The translations under genes were made by a program, and so were the position numbers. Under the pieces are notes generated by a model, which worked only from the letters and a program-made list of their open reading frames with translations, ran no database searches and was not told the DNA's origin. From contig NZ_RHHO01000017.1 in NCBI RefSeq assembly GCF_003710865.1, positions 1 through 64,000 of the forward strand: 64,000 nt of DNA, given 5' to 3'. Below, piece after piece: positions 7,353 to 16,293 of this stretch. Origin of the DNA: Brevibacillus borstelensis (GTDB lineage Bacteria > Bacillota > Bacilli > Brevibacillales > Brevibacillaceae). Within the stretch, counting starts at the first letter, position 1; each line of letters opens with the position of its first letter.

Positions 7353-9875
7353 TTAAGAATGGAGATCGTCAGGGATTTCCAGGCCGGCCTTTTCGGCCTC
7401 CGCGATATGGTGTCTTGCCAGCGATTCATCCGTAAAGTCATCTTCGTTGCGGTATATTCTAGCCAATTCAATATGGGCATGTAGATATTCTCTATCCAGA
7501 GCGGCATGAAAATAGGTGATGGCCGCAGCAACATCCTTGCTTGTGCCCAGTCCCTGACTGAAACAAATCCCCAGGTTATAGGCTCCCACGTCGCTGCCCT
7601 CTGCATAATCCTTCTGGTAATAACCGAAGGCCTTTTCATACTCCCCTTTCAGGTCGTGCAAGTAGCCAAGCCAGCCGTTTTGCGGCGAGCCCAATTGCTC
7701 CGCCTGCTGGTAATGCCAGAGCGCCTTGTCGATATCTTGCGGCACCAGATGTCCTTCATAATACAAGGAGCCCATGTTGGTGTGGGCAAGCGCAAGGCCG
7801 TTGTCCGCAGCTTTGCCGAGCCAATACAACGCTTTTTCCATATCGGGTGCTGTCCCTACTCCGTTTTGATAGCAAATGCCCAGACCGTTCATGGCATACG
7901 CATTGCCTGCCTCAGCGCCCTTTTCGTACCAGAAAAAGGCCTTGTCGTCATCGAGATAGCCCTCTACGCTGTAATACATGTGAGCAAGATTGTTCATGGA
8001 GGGGGCATAGCCCTTTTCAGCGGCTATGGTATCGTACTGGATGGCTTTCTCATAATCGCCCGCGTCACAGGCATCAAGGGCAAGGCTGTACAAATCCTCC
8101 GCCGATGTGTGTTCATCTGCTTCGCCATCATCGGCGATGGCCGCTTCTGCATAGGTTAGCAGGCGATTGCGCACGTTGGCATCAAAATAATAGTTGTAAT
8201 CGATATCCTCGGCATCCTGCAGAACCAGAGTTTTATCAGCCATCGACACCCCGGACTCGTCTGCCACAAACACGTCAGGTCCCTTAAAAGCATAAGCGAA
8301 ACCGTTAACAGGCGCTTTTCGTACCACAAGATCGAATTCGAATCCGCCGAGCCGGTTTTCAGGCGAATAGGCGATGCACCACAACCCGTTTCGCTTCAGG
8401 GCAAAAGCGTTTTCGTACAGCCAAAGAATGCTTTGGTAATCTTCCAATGGAAATAACCATGTCGGGCGATCGGGATCACCGTCAAACACGCCTTTTTGCC
8501 CGTCCTTTTGGGCCAGTACCAAATTGCTCGGCCGAGAATCGATATAGGCGTTCATATCAATCAGCGCATCAAATTCATAGGGGAGCAGAAGGCTTTCCTG
8601 CCGCAAACCGAGAGCGCCATACTTTTTCCCTTTTCGCAGTACAAGCATATTGGGAAAGCTGGCTTGCCTGTTTATCTTCTCGAAGCCGGATGCGCAAATG
8701 GTGCCGTCCTTTTTGTATAAGGTGCTGTGGTTGGCATTCTTGTGCGGTTTTACGAGGAGAAGCCCCTCGCCGATGGATTCCACTGCTGACAACGGAAATT
8801 CACCGATATAGACAAAATGATCATTGAATATTTTCTTGTTTTTACGGCCTTTTACTGCTGTATGGTAAAATCCGTGCCCGTTCTCGAAAGCTTCGTCATA
8901 TTCAAAATCGATGACGGTGGAGCCGCTCTGGTCCACGACTCCCCAATTCCCGTCTTTTTTTGCCGTGAAATGTCCGCTGTAGTCCAGGGATTCCAATGCT
9001 TCATATTGTGCGGGGACGACTGTGTTGCCGTTGGGGTCGATCAGGCCGAATTGACCATTTCGTTTGACAATAGCCGATGTGGTGCCGTATTCAAAATCGT
9101 ATGCGTCCTCCCAGACCAAGGGGATGGCGATCCTGCCTGATTTATGCACGTAGCCGAATTTGCCGCCCTGCGAGACCACGGCAAGATCCTCGGGACCAAA
9201 ACCGTAAAACTCGTCAAATTGCGGATGAAGCAATACCTTTCCATCCTTGTCTTTCAGGCCCCACAAGCCATTTTCCTCATATATCTCCACTTCCGGCACT
9301 TCTTCAAAAGGCTGCCAGATGTGGCCCCAGCCGTATTGGTAATGTTCGTAATTGAGCAGCTCGGCAAACGACGCAAAGCCGGGGCTCACGTCCATCAAGT
9401 CGGAATCGTTCAGCAGCGAGATGTCGTCGTTTTCCATTGCCTTTTTGATGATCTCATTGTTATGGGCAATATTGGCCAGCCAGACTTCGGCCTGTTCGGC
9501 ATGCGGGGTGTCGTCCATATTGAATACGTCCCAGGCATCCAGGTGGAAATACGGGAGTTTCAGTTTGTCGAGGTAAGTGAAGAGATTGTTTTTGGCTTCA
9601 ACAAAGGCTTCTTTGTTTGTGATCAGCATTTCCTGTTTTTCGAGAAAATCGTAAAAGCGCTTCAAGTTTTCGATACCCGGTTGGGCAGCATAATACAGGC
9701 CGGCATTATCGGGCTCTGTGTGATTGTTGTAATTGTTGCCGGCAACAAATCCGCCGTCGACCAGGAGCGGCTGCAATAAAAGAGGCATTTCATAGCCCCA
9801 TTCCAGCATCATCCTGTCGGTGTCCTGCGCTTCGGAAGGGGTGCTGACATTGTATACATATACCCTGTGTGACAT
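7353..9875 (-). CDS. WG-repeat and Sel1-like repeat protein
   Basis: An 840-residue soluble protein in three parts. Residues 1-190 form an N-terminal acidic domain opening SHRVYVYNVSTP, which resembles DUF7822. About residues 196-490 hold WG (KWG) beta repeats, for example NGLWGLKDKDGKVLLHPQFD, GKFGYVHKSGRIAIPLVWED and GQFGLIDPNGNTVVPAQYE. About residues 588-825 hold Sel1-like TPR repeats such as YAMNGLGICYQNGVGT and GAYNLGICFSQGLGT. Both repeat types act as protein-binding scaffolds. There is no signal peptide. The ATG at 9875 has AAGGAG ten bases upstream; an in-frame GTG 33 bases earlier lacks one. An extended -10 (TGCTATACT, 9941-9949 on the minus strand) lies upstream. Function unknown. 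Confidence 0.82.
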   Translation of the reverse strand: MSHRVYVYNVSTPSEAQDTDRMMLEWGYEMPLLLQPLLVDGGFVAGNNYNNHTEPDNAGLYYAAQPGIENLKRFYDFLEKQEMLITNKEAFVEAKNNLFTYLDKLKLPYFHLDAWDVFNMDDTPHAEQAEVWLANIAHNNEIIKKAMENDDISLLNDSDLMDVSPGFASFAELLNYEHYQYGWGHIWQPFEEVPEVEIYEENGLWGLKDKDGKVLLHPQFDEFYGFGPEDLAVVSQGGKFGYVHKSGRIAIPLVWEDAYDFEYGTTSAIVKRNGQFGLIDPNGNTVVPAQYEALESLDYSGHFTAKKDGNWGVVDQSGSTVIDFEYDEAFENGHGFYHTAVKGRKNKKIFNDHFVYIGEFPLSAVESIGEGLLLVKPHKNANHSTLYKKDGTICASGFEKINRQASFPNMLVLRKGKKYGALGLRQESLLLPYEFDALIDMNAYIDSRPSNLVLAQKDGQKGVFDGDPDRPTWLFPLEDYQSILWLYENAFALKRNGLWCIAYSPENRLGGFEFDLVVRKAPVNGFAYAFKGPDVFVADESGVSMADKTLVLQDAEDIDYNYYFDANVRNRLLTYAEAAIADDGEADEHTSAEDLYSLALDACDAGDYEKAIQYDTIAAEKGYAPSMNNLAHMYYSVEGYLDDDKAFFWYEKGAEAGNAYAMNGLGICYQNGVGTAPDMEKALYWLGKAADNGLALAHTNMGSLYYEGHLVPQDIDKALWHYQQAEQLGSPQNGWLGYLHDLKGEYEKAFGYYQKDYAEGSDVGAYNLGICFSQGLGTSKDVAAAITYFHAALDREYLHAHIELARIYRNEDDFTDESLARHHIAEAEKAGLEIPDDLHS

Positions 9876-9940
9876 CCTTTGGTTTCTCCTTGTTTTTTCA
9901 AAATTCACGATAAACGCTAGATTATGCTAAATTTCCCTTT

Positions 9941-9949
9941 AGTATAGCA
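9941..9949 (-). promoter_or_regulatory. Extended -10 promoter of the WG/Sel1 gene
   Basis: On the minus strand TGCTATACT, an extended -10 element, lies about 70 bases before the start codon. No convincing -35 box is seen. Confidence 0.4.
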
Positions 9950-10171
9950 CCAATAGATTATTAGCTCATATTTCAAAAGACCCATTCGCTCACAATACGA
10001 TTGAGTCAATGCGAATACTTATATGAATATACAGAAAAATCAGATAAGGTGTTAACCGGATTACACTCAAGCGGCTGCACCTCTGATAGAATGATTCCAT
10101 TAGGCTGGCAAGCTGGTGCTACCGAGCGAATGCTTCAAAAGCGCTGGACAAAAGATCGGGAGGCGACTGCC

Positions 10172-10810
10172 ATGGGTATGCGGATTGAACAGATTGATCC
10201 AAAAAAGACGGCTATTCTCGTCGTAGATATGCAAAATGATTTTATCGCACAAGGTGCGCCGCTTGAGACGCCGATGGGGCGCCGCATCCTGCCCACCTTG
10301 CATCGCCTTCTTGCGTTTGCCCGGGAAACAGGAATGTCGGTGATCTATACGGCGCATGGTCATCGCGAGGATGGGTCAGACCTTGGCATGTTTGGCGAAA
10401 TCTATCCGCCGATCGCTGAAGGGGCCTGTCTCATAGATGGCAGACCGGGTGCGGAAATTTATCCGGAGGTGGCGCCGCAGCCCCGTGAGCCGGTGATTAA
10501 AAAGCACCGCTACAGCGCGTTTTTCGGTACGGATCTGGACATCATTTTGAGGAGCAAGGGGATCGAGACGGTAGCCATAACCGGGGTAACGACGGAAAAC
10601 TGCTGCCATTCCGCCGCCCGCGATGCGATGTACCTGGGGTATCGCGTCGCCTTTCTCTCCGATGCGACCGGAACGTATGACTATCCCGATACTGGGTTTG
10701 GCCAGGTCCCGGCAGAGGAAGTGCACCGCGTCACGCTCGCTCTGCTCAATGTGTCGACCGCTCATGTCATGACGGCGGAGGACTTTATGCATCGTGTGCA
10801 GCGAGGGTGA
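10172..10810 (+). CDS. Isochorismatase-like cysteine hydrolase
   Basis: A 212-residue alpha/beta hydrolase of the isochorismatase/nicotinamidase group. The expected triad is present: Asp in AILVVDMQNDF (about residue 20), Lys in VIKKHRYSAFFGT (about 113), and Cys in GVTTENCCHSAARDAM (about 146-147). Members cleave C-N or C-O bonds in amides such as nicotinamide, ureidoacrylate or N-carbamoyl compounds; the substrate here is unknown. The start at 10172 has GGGAGG at eight bases. The frame stays open 57 codons further upstream but without a ribosome site. It stands alone and ends at a strong terminator. Confidence 0.88.
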   Translation: MGMRIEQIDPKKTAILVVDMQNDFIAQGAPLETPMGRRILPTLHRLLAFARETGMSVIYTAHGHREDGSDLGMFGEIYPPIAEGACLIDGRPGAEIYPEVAPQPREPVIKKHRYSAFFGTDLDIILRSKGIETVAITGVTTENCCHSAARDAMYLGYRVAFLSDATGTYDYPDTGFGQVPAEEVHRVTLALLNVSTAHVMTAEDFMHRVQRG

Positions 10811-10843
10811 GGTCCGTCTTGCAAATTCATCTACCCATACAGA

Positions 10844-10866
10844 AACGGCAGAGATGCCGTTTTTTC
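10844..10866 (+). terminator. Terminator after the isochorismatase-like gene
   Basis: AACGGCA (10844-10850), loop GAGA, TGCCGTT (10855-10861), running into a T tract. Confidence 0.85.
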
Positions 10867-11094
10867 TGTTATGCGGACAAAGAAAAATGTATCTGTATGG
10901 AAGGGGAAGCGTTGAAAGGATCGAATTGGAACTTATGTGTGATTGAGAGGCGATATAGACCGTTGGCAATTTGTGCTAAAGTTTGAGAGAGTGGCTCGAA
11001 AAAGTTCCATTGCTCGTTACCGCTGCGGAAACTGTATAGGTGAGCAGATGGATGGTTTGAGTCGAATATGATTTTTCTCAAGGAGGAGAGGGCT

Positions 11095-11619
11095 TTGCTT
11101 CCCGATGATATAAAGGAAAAGATCATAAAAAAGTACAACATTCCGGATCCAGAGCCTCCGAGAAATGTTCCCAAAGAGGATCGTCCCAAAAATGACAGCG
11201 AGTATCCCGGCATTACGGAATTTGTGATCGATCCTTATGTGGGTGCAGGCGTTTTGCGACTTGGGATGACACCGGCAGAAGTTCAAAAAGCATTGAATTT
11301 TAATCCGCGAAAATACCGACGGCTGCACGAGAAAGAAGATGATTATCGCATCTGCTTTGTCTACTACAAGGAGCCTGAGATTTGCAATGCGATCGAATTT
11401 TTTCCGCCGGCGTCTGTTCTGTTTCATGGAAAGAATCTCCTGGATTGCTCATTGAAAGAGGCAATGGAGTTCGTCAGGCAATATGATAGCGACTTGGAAA
11501 TAGAGGCGGGGTTCATCTCACATAAGTACGGGTTCGGGGTTTATGCTGAATTTGGCATATATGAGCCAGAGAATCCGGTGGAGACCGTAATTGTTTTTGA
11601 AAAAGGCTATTACGATTGA
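11095..11619 (+). CDS. Conserved-looking protein of unknown function
   Basis: A 174-residue soluble protein that I do not recognise. After a charged N terminus (LPDDIKEKIIKKYNIPDPEP) it has IDPYVGAGVLRLGMTPAEVQ, a phrase often seen at the start of small alpha/beta proteins, including some immunity-type proteins. Aromatic and acidic residues are abundant towards the end. The TTG at 11095 is chosen because AAGGAGGAG ends seven bases before it; an in-frame ATG at 11068 has no such site. A possible extended -10, TGCTAAAGT, lies near 10972. It faces the amidohydrolase gene across a shared hairpin. An immunity role would be a guess. Confidence 0.7.
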   Translation: MLPDDIKEKIIKKYNIPDPEPPRNVPKEDRPKNDSEYPGITEFVIDPYVGAGVLRLGMTPAEVQKALNFNPRKYRRLHEKEDDYRICFVYYKEPEICNAIEFFPPASVLFHGKNLLDCSLKEAMEFVRQYDSDLEIEAGFISHKYGFGVYAEFGIYEPENPVETVIVFEKGYYD

Positions 11620-11665
11620 AAAGGGGGAGGGTAAAAGAAAGAATGAAGGAGTTTTCAAGAACAAG

Positions 11666-11714
11666 AAAAATCCCATGTTCCTTCGCAGGTTAAACGCGAA
11701 TCGACATGGGATTT
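11666..11714. repeat. Hairpin repeat, copy 2; two-way terminator
   Basis: AAATCCCATGT (11668-11678) pairs perfectly with ACATGGGATTT (11704-11714), with an inner TTCGC/GCGAA stem. A-rich sequence on the left and T-rich on the right suit termination on both strands between convergent genes. The arms match those at 7164-7212. Confidence 0.7.
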
Positions 11715-11741
11715 CTTATGTGACAGCAAGCGTCCCAAAGT

Positions 11742-12599
11742 CTACTCAACCAACGCTTTGATCTTCGGAAACACCTTTAGAGCCGTCTTGTAAAACACAT
11801 CCTCGTGATATTCGGCCGGAATCAGCTCCTGGACGAACTGAATGTACGGCTTCACCGGAGCAAGGGGCCAGTCGGTTCCAAACAAAAACTTGTCATAGTG
11901 GTCACAGTACGTGATCGCATGGCGCAAATGGGCGAAAAAGAGCGGGGAGTCCTTCAGCCGGGCGCAATTGGCGGCATCTCCTACCATCAAGCCGGAGAGA
12001 TCAGCGAACATGTTGCGGTTTTTGTAAACGACTTCCGCCCCATCCAGCACCCACGGATCGCCGAAATGGGCCATCATAAAGGTAACCTCCCGATGCTTCA
12101 CCGCCACCTCGTCCAACGTAAGCGGATGGGAGTACTTCAACAGCCCTCGCTCCGAATACGTATCGCCGGTGTGGAAGACGACAGGCACCTGATGCTTGGC
12201 CGCCAGCTCGTAGACCGGGTCATAGACGCTATCGTAGGCGTAGAAGGGATAGTAGCCCAGATAGATTTTGAGTCCGACCGCGTTTGGCTTTTGCAGGTCT
12301 GCTTCCAGCCTGGCCACGGCAGCTTGATCCAGCTTGAAAGGATTGATTCCTAGGCAGTACACGAGCTGCGGCGGGAGTTCTTCTGTCAAATCAAGACCCA
12401 TTGGAGTGGCAGCCTCCGCATCGGGGAAGCCGTCCTGTTTTGTCTCCGTAAGCCCCATGCCGATCCCCAGTACCACTCCATTTTCCGCGTATTCCTGCAG
12501 GATGCCGGCGACAGAGTAATCAACCCCCGACTTTTCTGCCGCAGTCCGCTTGAACTCCTCGATATGGGACAAATGCATATGGGCATCAATGATTTTCAT
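11742..12599 (-). CDS. TIM-barrel amidohydrolase family protein
   Basis: A 285-residue metal-dependent hydrolase of the Amidohydro_2 type. The metal ligands are laid out in the usual order: DAHMHL at residues 5-10, VVFHTGD at about 139-145, FMMAHFGDPW at about 173-182, and the late FGTDWPLAPVKPY at about 240-252. Family members hydrolyse or decarboxylate cyclic or aromatic carboxylates and amides. Its start codon overlaps the end of the preceding large gene by 14 bases, so the two are translationally coupled and probably act in one process. Confidence 0.85.
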   Translation of the reverse strand: MKIIDAHMHLSHIEEFKRTAAEKSGVDYSVAGILQEYAENGVVLGIGMGLTETKQDGFPDAEAATPMGLDLTEELPPQLVYCLGINPFKLDQAAVARLEADLQKPNAVGLKIYLGYYPFYAYDSVYDPVYELAAKHQVPVVFHTGDTYSERGLLKYSHPLTLDEVAVKHREVTFMMAHFGDPWVLDGAEVVYKNRNMFADLSGLMVGDAANCARLKDSPLFFAHLRHAITYCDHYDKFLFGTDWPLAPVKPYIQFVQELIPAEYHEDVFYKTALKVFPKIKALVE

Positions 12600-15500
12600 C
12601 GCGTGTCCTCCCTTGCTCGGAAAACCGGATTACCCGCAATGCAGACAGGGAATCGGACGGGATCTTCTTGTCTGCAAACACGAAAAAGACGGGCGGGGTA
12701 AAGGCAGTGCTGCCGCTCGGCAGGTTGAGTTCGCGCACGACCGAGGCGACGGCCACTTCCTTGTTGGCGTAGAGGCTCACATCTGCCGTATCCAGGTCGG
12801 TGACAATGTGCATCTGGTCGTTGCGCGAAGCGGAGCCGACGATATAATCGGAGATTTCGGCAACGGACAGTTCACCCTGCCCCAGCTTGTAGCACAGTTC
12901 CTCGCCATTTGCTCCTGCGGTTTTCAGCCAAATCTCTTCGTCTGTATCCTCTGTCCGCAAAAAGATCTCTGTCGACCATTCCTTGCCGGCAAAATACGTT
13001 CCGGTATTCTGCACGATCTCTACGGTATGGCAGAGGACAGGGACACCCGGCAGAAGCAGGTAATACTGATGACATGTCAGACCGCGATACTTTTCCTGCT
13101 TCTGCACATCGTAGCTCAGCTTGATGCCCTGCCAGACATTCTGCCTGTTATCAACCAGATGGACAAAGGAGGCCGTCCGCTCCTCCTTGATCAGGGAAAA
13201 CGAGTTCAGCTCCGCGATGATATTGCCAATCCCGCCGGTCCACGGATTCCACCATGATTTGGGCCCGCGCTCCGGGAAGGAGGTAGCCAGCCATTCCTGG
13301 CCGTGGCTGGAAAGCGAGAAGAGTGACGGCGAGAACTCGGGAGCTGCCTTGATCCGCAGCGGGCCATTGTCGGCGATATAGACTTGCTGCCCTTTTTCTT
13401 CTGCCGTCTCCAGTAAAACCTTTCCTGGCCCAACCGGAAACACAACACTGCGCAAATGAGTCTCATGTGTCGCAAACCGCCCGTCTATGCGGACGAGCTC
13501 ACAGGATTTTTCTGGTGCGGCAAAGGAGTAGCCGGATTCCGTCTTTTCCTCATCCTCCGCAAAGCGCTGCGCTTGTCCGCTATCTGGCATGCTCTCCAGC
13601 GAAGCAGTCAGTTCTCCATCGAGATACTGCTGCTTGTACTCTTTTACCTGTACTTCAAATTTATCGCTATCAATAAAAGGATTGTGCTCGCTCACAACCA
13701 GCTCCAGATGATCGGTCAGGGACAAGTCCGCCGGCAATGCTTCTTTTCGTGCAAACGCACGGAATTCCTTCCAATCCGTAAAGCTCCCGCAGGTGATGTA
13801 GAAGGGGCCAAATGTCCTTTTGCCATGCGGCTCCAGTATGCCGAGACTGGTTTCCAGAGACATATGCCAGCCTTGAAGATCGATACGGTATTCTTCGGGC
13901 CAGCACATGCCCCAGGGGATATCGTTTCTTGAAAACAGCCAGTTCTCACTGATCAGCTCGCCGTCCCAATAGTCCATGTCGCTCCCGTACGATGCCGGTG
14001 TCTGGACATAGCGGCCTTGATACGGAAGGATCGGGCGGAAAATAGGATGGGCAAAGCCTTGGCTGAGCCACAGCTCCGTACCCAGCCTGTCTGCGGAGAG
14101 ATTGGTCAGTTCCAATTCGTGAACAACCGTGCCGTCTCCGAAGAGGAGCGTCTTTCCGATCAACGCAATTTGAGGGAATGAGCCGGAGCGGTAAGCAGCG
14201 CAAAAGCCGATCGCTCCTTTTTCCACGATACATTCGACCTTCTCGGGACGTTTTTTGGAAAACTCGCTGGAATACGGCTTGCCGATCTTCGGATAGGTGA
14301 GATAGGTTGGCTCTCCGCCAGTGCCGCTGACAACGGTGATCTCGTTGTCTTCCTTGTTGAAGTAGAGCGCGTGGAGGCCGTGGTGCACCTGCCACGTCTG
14401 TTCCGTTTCCCCTGACAGCATGGCGCCCGGTCCTGTAAAGGCGGCACCGATTTTTTTGGAAAAAGAGACAGAGCCGCCATCCGCGAGCTTCGCCTCTACC
14501 TGCACATCGGCCTCGTAAAAGCCGTGCTCATAGGGGTCGGCGTCAAGCGGGAGAGAGACGCGTTCTTTGCCTTGCAGCCGGAGTGTATGGCGCTGCTGAT
14601 TGATGCGGAGAAAGGAACAGGAGGGCAGTTCGAAGGAAAACTCTGCCTCTTCTTCAAAGCTGTTCTCCACATCCAAATAAAACTGTGCTGTCCGCCCCGG
14701 ATAGGTGAGCCCGGGCACTTGCAGGGAAAGGGAAGCGGGAAACTTGGGGAGAATTCCCACCTGAAACAGTGCGGCCTTGCCGTTGATCAGGATGTGCGTA
14801 CAGACACGGGGATGCGTACGCCAGACGCTTTGTTCTTCGGTGATCCCGCCGACAAAAAAGCTTGCCGACAGTGTCGTTTCCCCGGTAACTGCAAGCTCCT
14901 GCTGATAATCAAAGCGGATGTTTTCGTTGGGTGCTCCCTTCAAGGAAATCTGCAGCGGCTTGCCCGATTTGTTGACGATCCGGTAGTGAATCCGGTACTC
15001 CCGGCCAAAGACCAGCTTCGCTCCTTCAACCTCCGCAGACAGGAGATAGTCTTCTGTTTCGATGAGGCGCATGCCGCGGCCGAGCCGTTCAAACTCCACG
15101 CGCAGGCTCTTTTCGCCTTTTGCCCAGGAGTAGGTGAAATAGTCAAAGCCGTTTTCCTTTCTCCCGTCGGGTTCAACGACAATCTCCCGGGTGGAGTCCT
15201 GATACCAGTCGAGCTCCTCAAAATAGGGGGCGATTGCCTCTGTCCTTAGCACAGTGGGGATCATGTTCATGAGATGAGTGGTATCGTCCCGGTCTTCCCA
15301 GAAAAAGCCGAATTTTTTATACAGGGGTACAGCCTTCGTGTTCCCTGCCCACGTGTAGAGATCAAGTCGGGGCCAGCCGAGCTGGATCGTTTGCTCCAGC
15401 ACGCGTGCAAGCAGCATGCGTCCCACTTTTTTTCCTTGGTAGTCAGGACGCACATTGAGCAGCGGGATATAGAGGGCACCCGTATCTTCCCGGTACTCGG

Positions 15501-15702
15501 CCAGGCTGCAGTAGCCAACGACCTTATCGCCATCCATCGCCAGGTAAACGGCGAGAGAATCAGAGCTTGCTTCTTCTTGCAGGATTTGTTCCGCCGTTGT
15601 AATCGAGTTTCCGCCCCCCCAGCTATCCCGGCTGGCGTTCCACATGTCAGCGACGGCTGCGGCCAGTTCGGGGCGGTAGGGAACGATAGAAATAGATTCC
15701 AT
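12586..15702 (-). CDS. GNAT acetyltransferase fused to a large beta-rich region
   Basis: A 1038-residue protein. Residues 1-150 are a GNAT domain with the acetyl-CoA loop VRPDYQGKKVGRMLLARVLE at about 82-101 and YKKFGFF near its end. The remaining nearly 900 residues are rich in beta strands, including CARDB-like stretches (SLQVPGLTYPGRTAQFYLDV) and segments around HGLHALYFNKEDNEITVVSG and GPKSWWNPWTGGIGN that recall carbohydrate-binding or mutarotase-like folds, but I cannot name them. No signal peptide is present. The ATG at 15702 has GAGGTG at nine bases. It overlaps the amidohydrolase gene. The acetyl acceptor is unknown; a peptide- or glycan-like substrate is speculation. Confidence 0.75.
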   Translation of the reverse strand: MESISIVPYRPELAAAVADMWNASRDSWGGGNSITTAEQILQEEASSDSLAVYLAMDGDKVVGYCSLAEYREDTGALYIPLLNVRPDYQGKKVGRMLLARVLEQTIQLGWPRLDLYTWAGNTKAVPLYKKFGFFWEDRDDTTHLMNMIPTVLRTEAIAPYFEELDWYQDSTREIVVEPDGRKENGFDYFTYSWAKGEKSLRVEFERLGRGMRLIETEDYLLSAEVEGAKLVFGREYRIHYRIVNKSGKPLQISLKGAPNENIRFDYQQELAVTGETTLSASFFVGGITEEQSVWRTHPRVCTHILINGKAALFQVGILPKFPASLSLQVPGLTYPGRTAQFYLDVENSFEEEAEFSFELPSCSFLRINQQRHTLRLQGKERVSLPLDADPYEHGFYEADVQVEAKLADGGSVSFSKKIGAAFTGPGAMLSGETEQTWQVHHGLHALYFNKEDNEITVVSGTGGEPTYLTYPKIGKPYSSEFSKKRPEKVECIVEKGAIGFCAAYRSGSFPQIALIGKTLLFGDGTVVHELELTNLSADRLGTELWLSQGFAHPIFRPILPYQGRYVQTPASYGSDMDYWDGELISENWLFSRNDIPWGMCWPEEYRIDLQGWHMSLETSLGILEPHGKRTFGPFYITCGSFTDWKEFRAFARKEALPADLSLTDHLELVVSEHNPFIDSDKFEVQVKEYKQQYLDGELTASLESMPDSGQAQRFAEDEEKTESGYSFAAPEKSCELVRIDGRFATHETHLRSVVFPVGPGKVLLETAEEKGQQVYIADNGPLRIKAAPEFSPSLFSLSSHGQEWLATSFPERGPKSWWNPWTGGIGNIIAELNSFSLIKEERTASFVHLVDNRQNVWQGIKLSYDVQKQEKYRGLTCHQYYLLLPGVPVLCHTVEIVQNTGTYFAGKEWSTEIFLRTEDTDEEIWLKTAGANGEELCYKLGQGELSVAEISDYIVGSASRNDQMHIVTDLDTADVSLYANKEVAVASVVRELNLPSGSTAFTPPVFFVFADKKIPSDSLSALRVIRFSEQGRTRDENH

Positions 15703-15747
15703 GATTGACTGCACCTCGATAATTTTGGAATATTTGTCATCTTGCAA

Positions 15748-15912
15748 GAGAATACGTATGAGAGGACGGGGTGGTTTCGGGGTTCATCGATTTTGCTTTA
15801 TCGGTGGCAGAGGGATACGGCTCCCCAACAACCTTTTAGCGAGGAGGTAAAGACGTGCAAGACGATTAGAACTACCCGGCAAACGAAATTGGACGTAAAG
15901 CCCGCAGCCTGA
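15748..15912. other. Intergenic, decayed
   Basis: The plus-strand frame just before the dehydrogenase remnant (about 15840-15910) reads KTCKTIRTTRQTKLDVKPAA and a stop. It may be a mutated upstream part of that same gene. Nothing else is seen. Confidence 0.3.
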
Positions 15913-16107
15913 AAGAAGGCATCGTTCATTGTCGTCATTTTCCGGGAGCGCTCCGGCGCCCGTTTAGCCGCGATTGTCGAGCTGTATGCCGAAGGACAAC
16001 TGCAGGTGTTCATGAGAAAAACGTTTCCGCTGGAACAAGCGGCCGATGCTCATCGAGAGGTGGAGAAAGGTCATGGACGAGGGAAAGTCGTGTTGGATGT
16101 CTCTTGA
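15913..16107 (+). pseudogene. 3' remnant of a zinc-type alcohol dehydrogenase/quinone reductase gene
   Basis: After a stop at 15910-15912 the plus frame reads RSGARLAAIVELYAEGQLQV, then FMRKTFPLEQAADAHREVEK and GHGRGKVVLDVS, ending at TGA (16105-16107). This is the well-known C terminus of medium-chain NADP-dependent alcohol dehydrogenases and quinone oxidoreductases (FPLE.A..AH...E.GH.RGK.VL.V). The rest of the roughly 330-residue enzyme is missing or scrambled, and there is no start or ribosome site. Confidence 0.7.
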
Positions 16108-16121
16108 TTGGACTGTATATA

Positions 16122-16163
16122 TCAAAGCGCCCCTGGCTTTGGAAGAAGCAAGGGGCGCTTTGA
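16122..16163. terminator. Strong hairpin between remnant and anti-sigma gene
   Basis: TCAAAGCGCCCCT (16122-16134) pairs perfectly with AGGGGCGCTTTGA (16151-16163); the 16-base loop can itself pair as GCTT/AAGC. It lies about 130 bases beyond the end of the minus-strand anti-sigma gene. No T-run follows on either strand, so termination is likely but not certain. Confidence 0.5.
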
Positions 16164-16293
16164 CGATTCTGCATTACTCGATTCTGCCAGCTTGTCAAAC
16201 CTGTGTCCAGAAAGACTTCTGTCTACTTGGTGATCATCTGAAACGATCAGCTAGAGTACGTAAATCGTTTCCTTGGATAACCCGCCACGCAAA

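Noticed and set aside
10001..10171. A longer N terminus for the isochorismatase-like protein
   Set aside because: The frame is open, but the family normally starts just before the VVDMQNDF block and the only good ribosome site is at 10158-10163.
13256..13475. Alternate-frame openings inside the GNAT fusion gene suggesting a frameshift
   Set aside because: The main frame is continuous for over a thousand codons with even codon use; the alternate frames are shadows.
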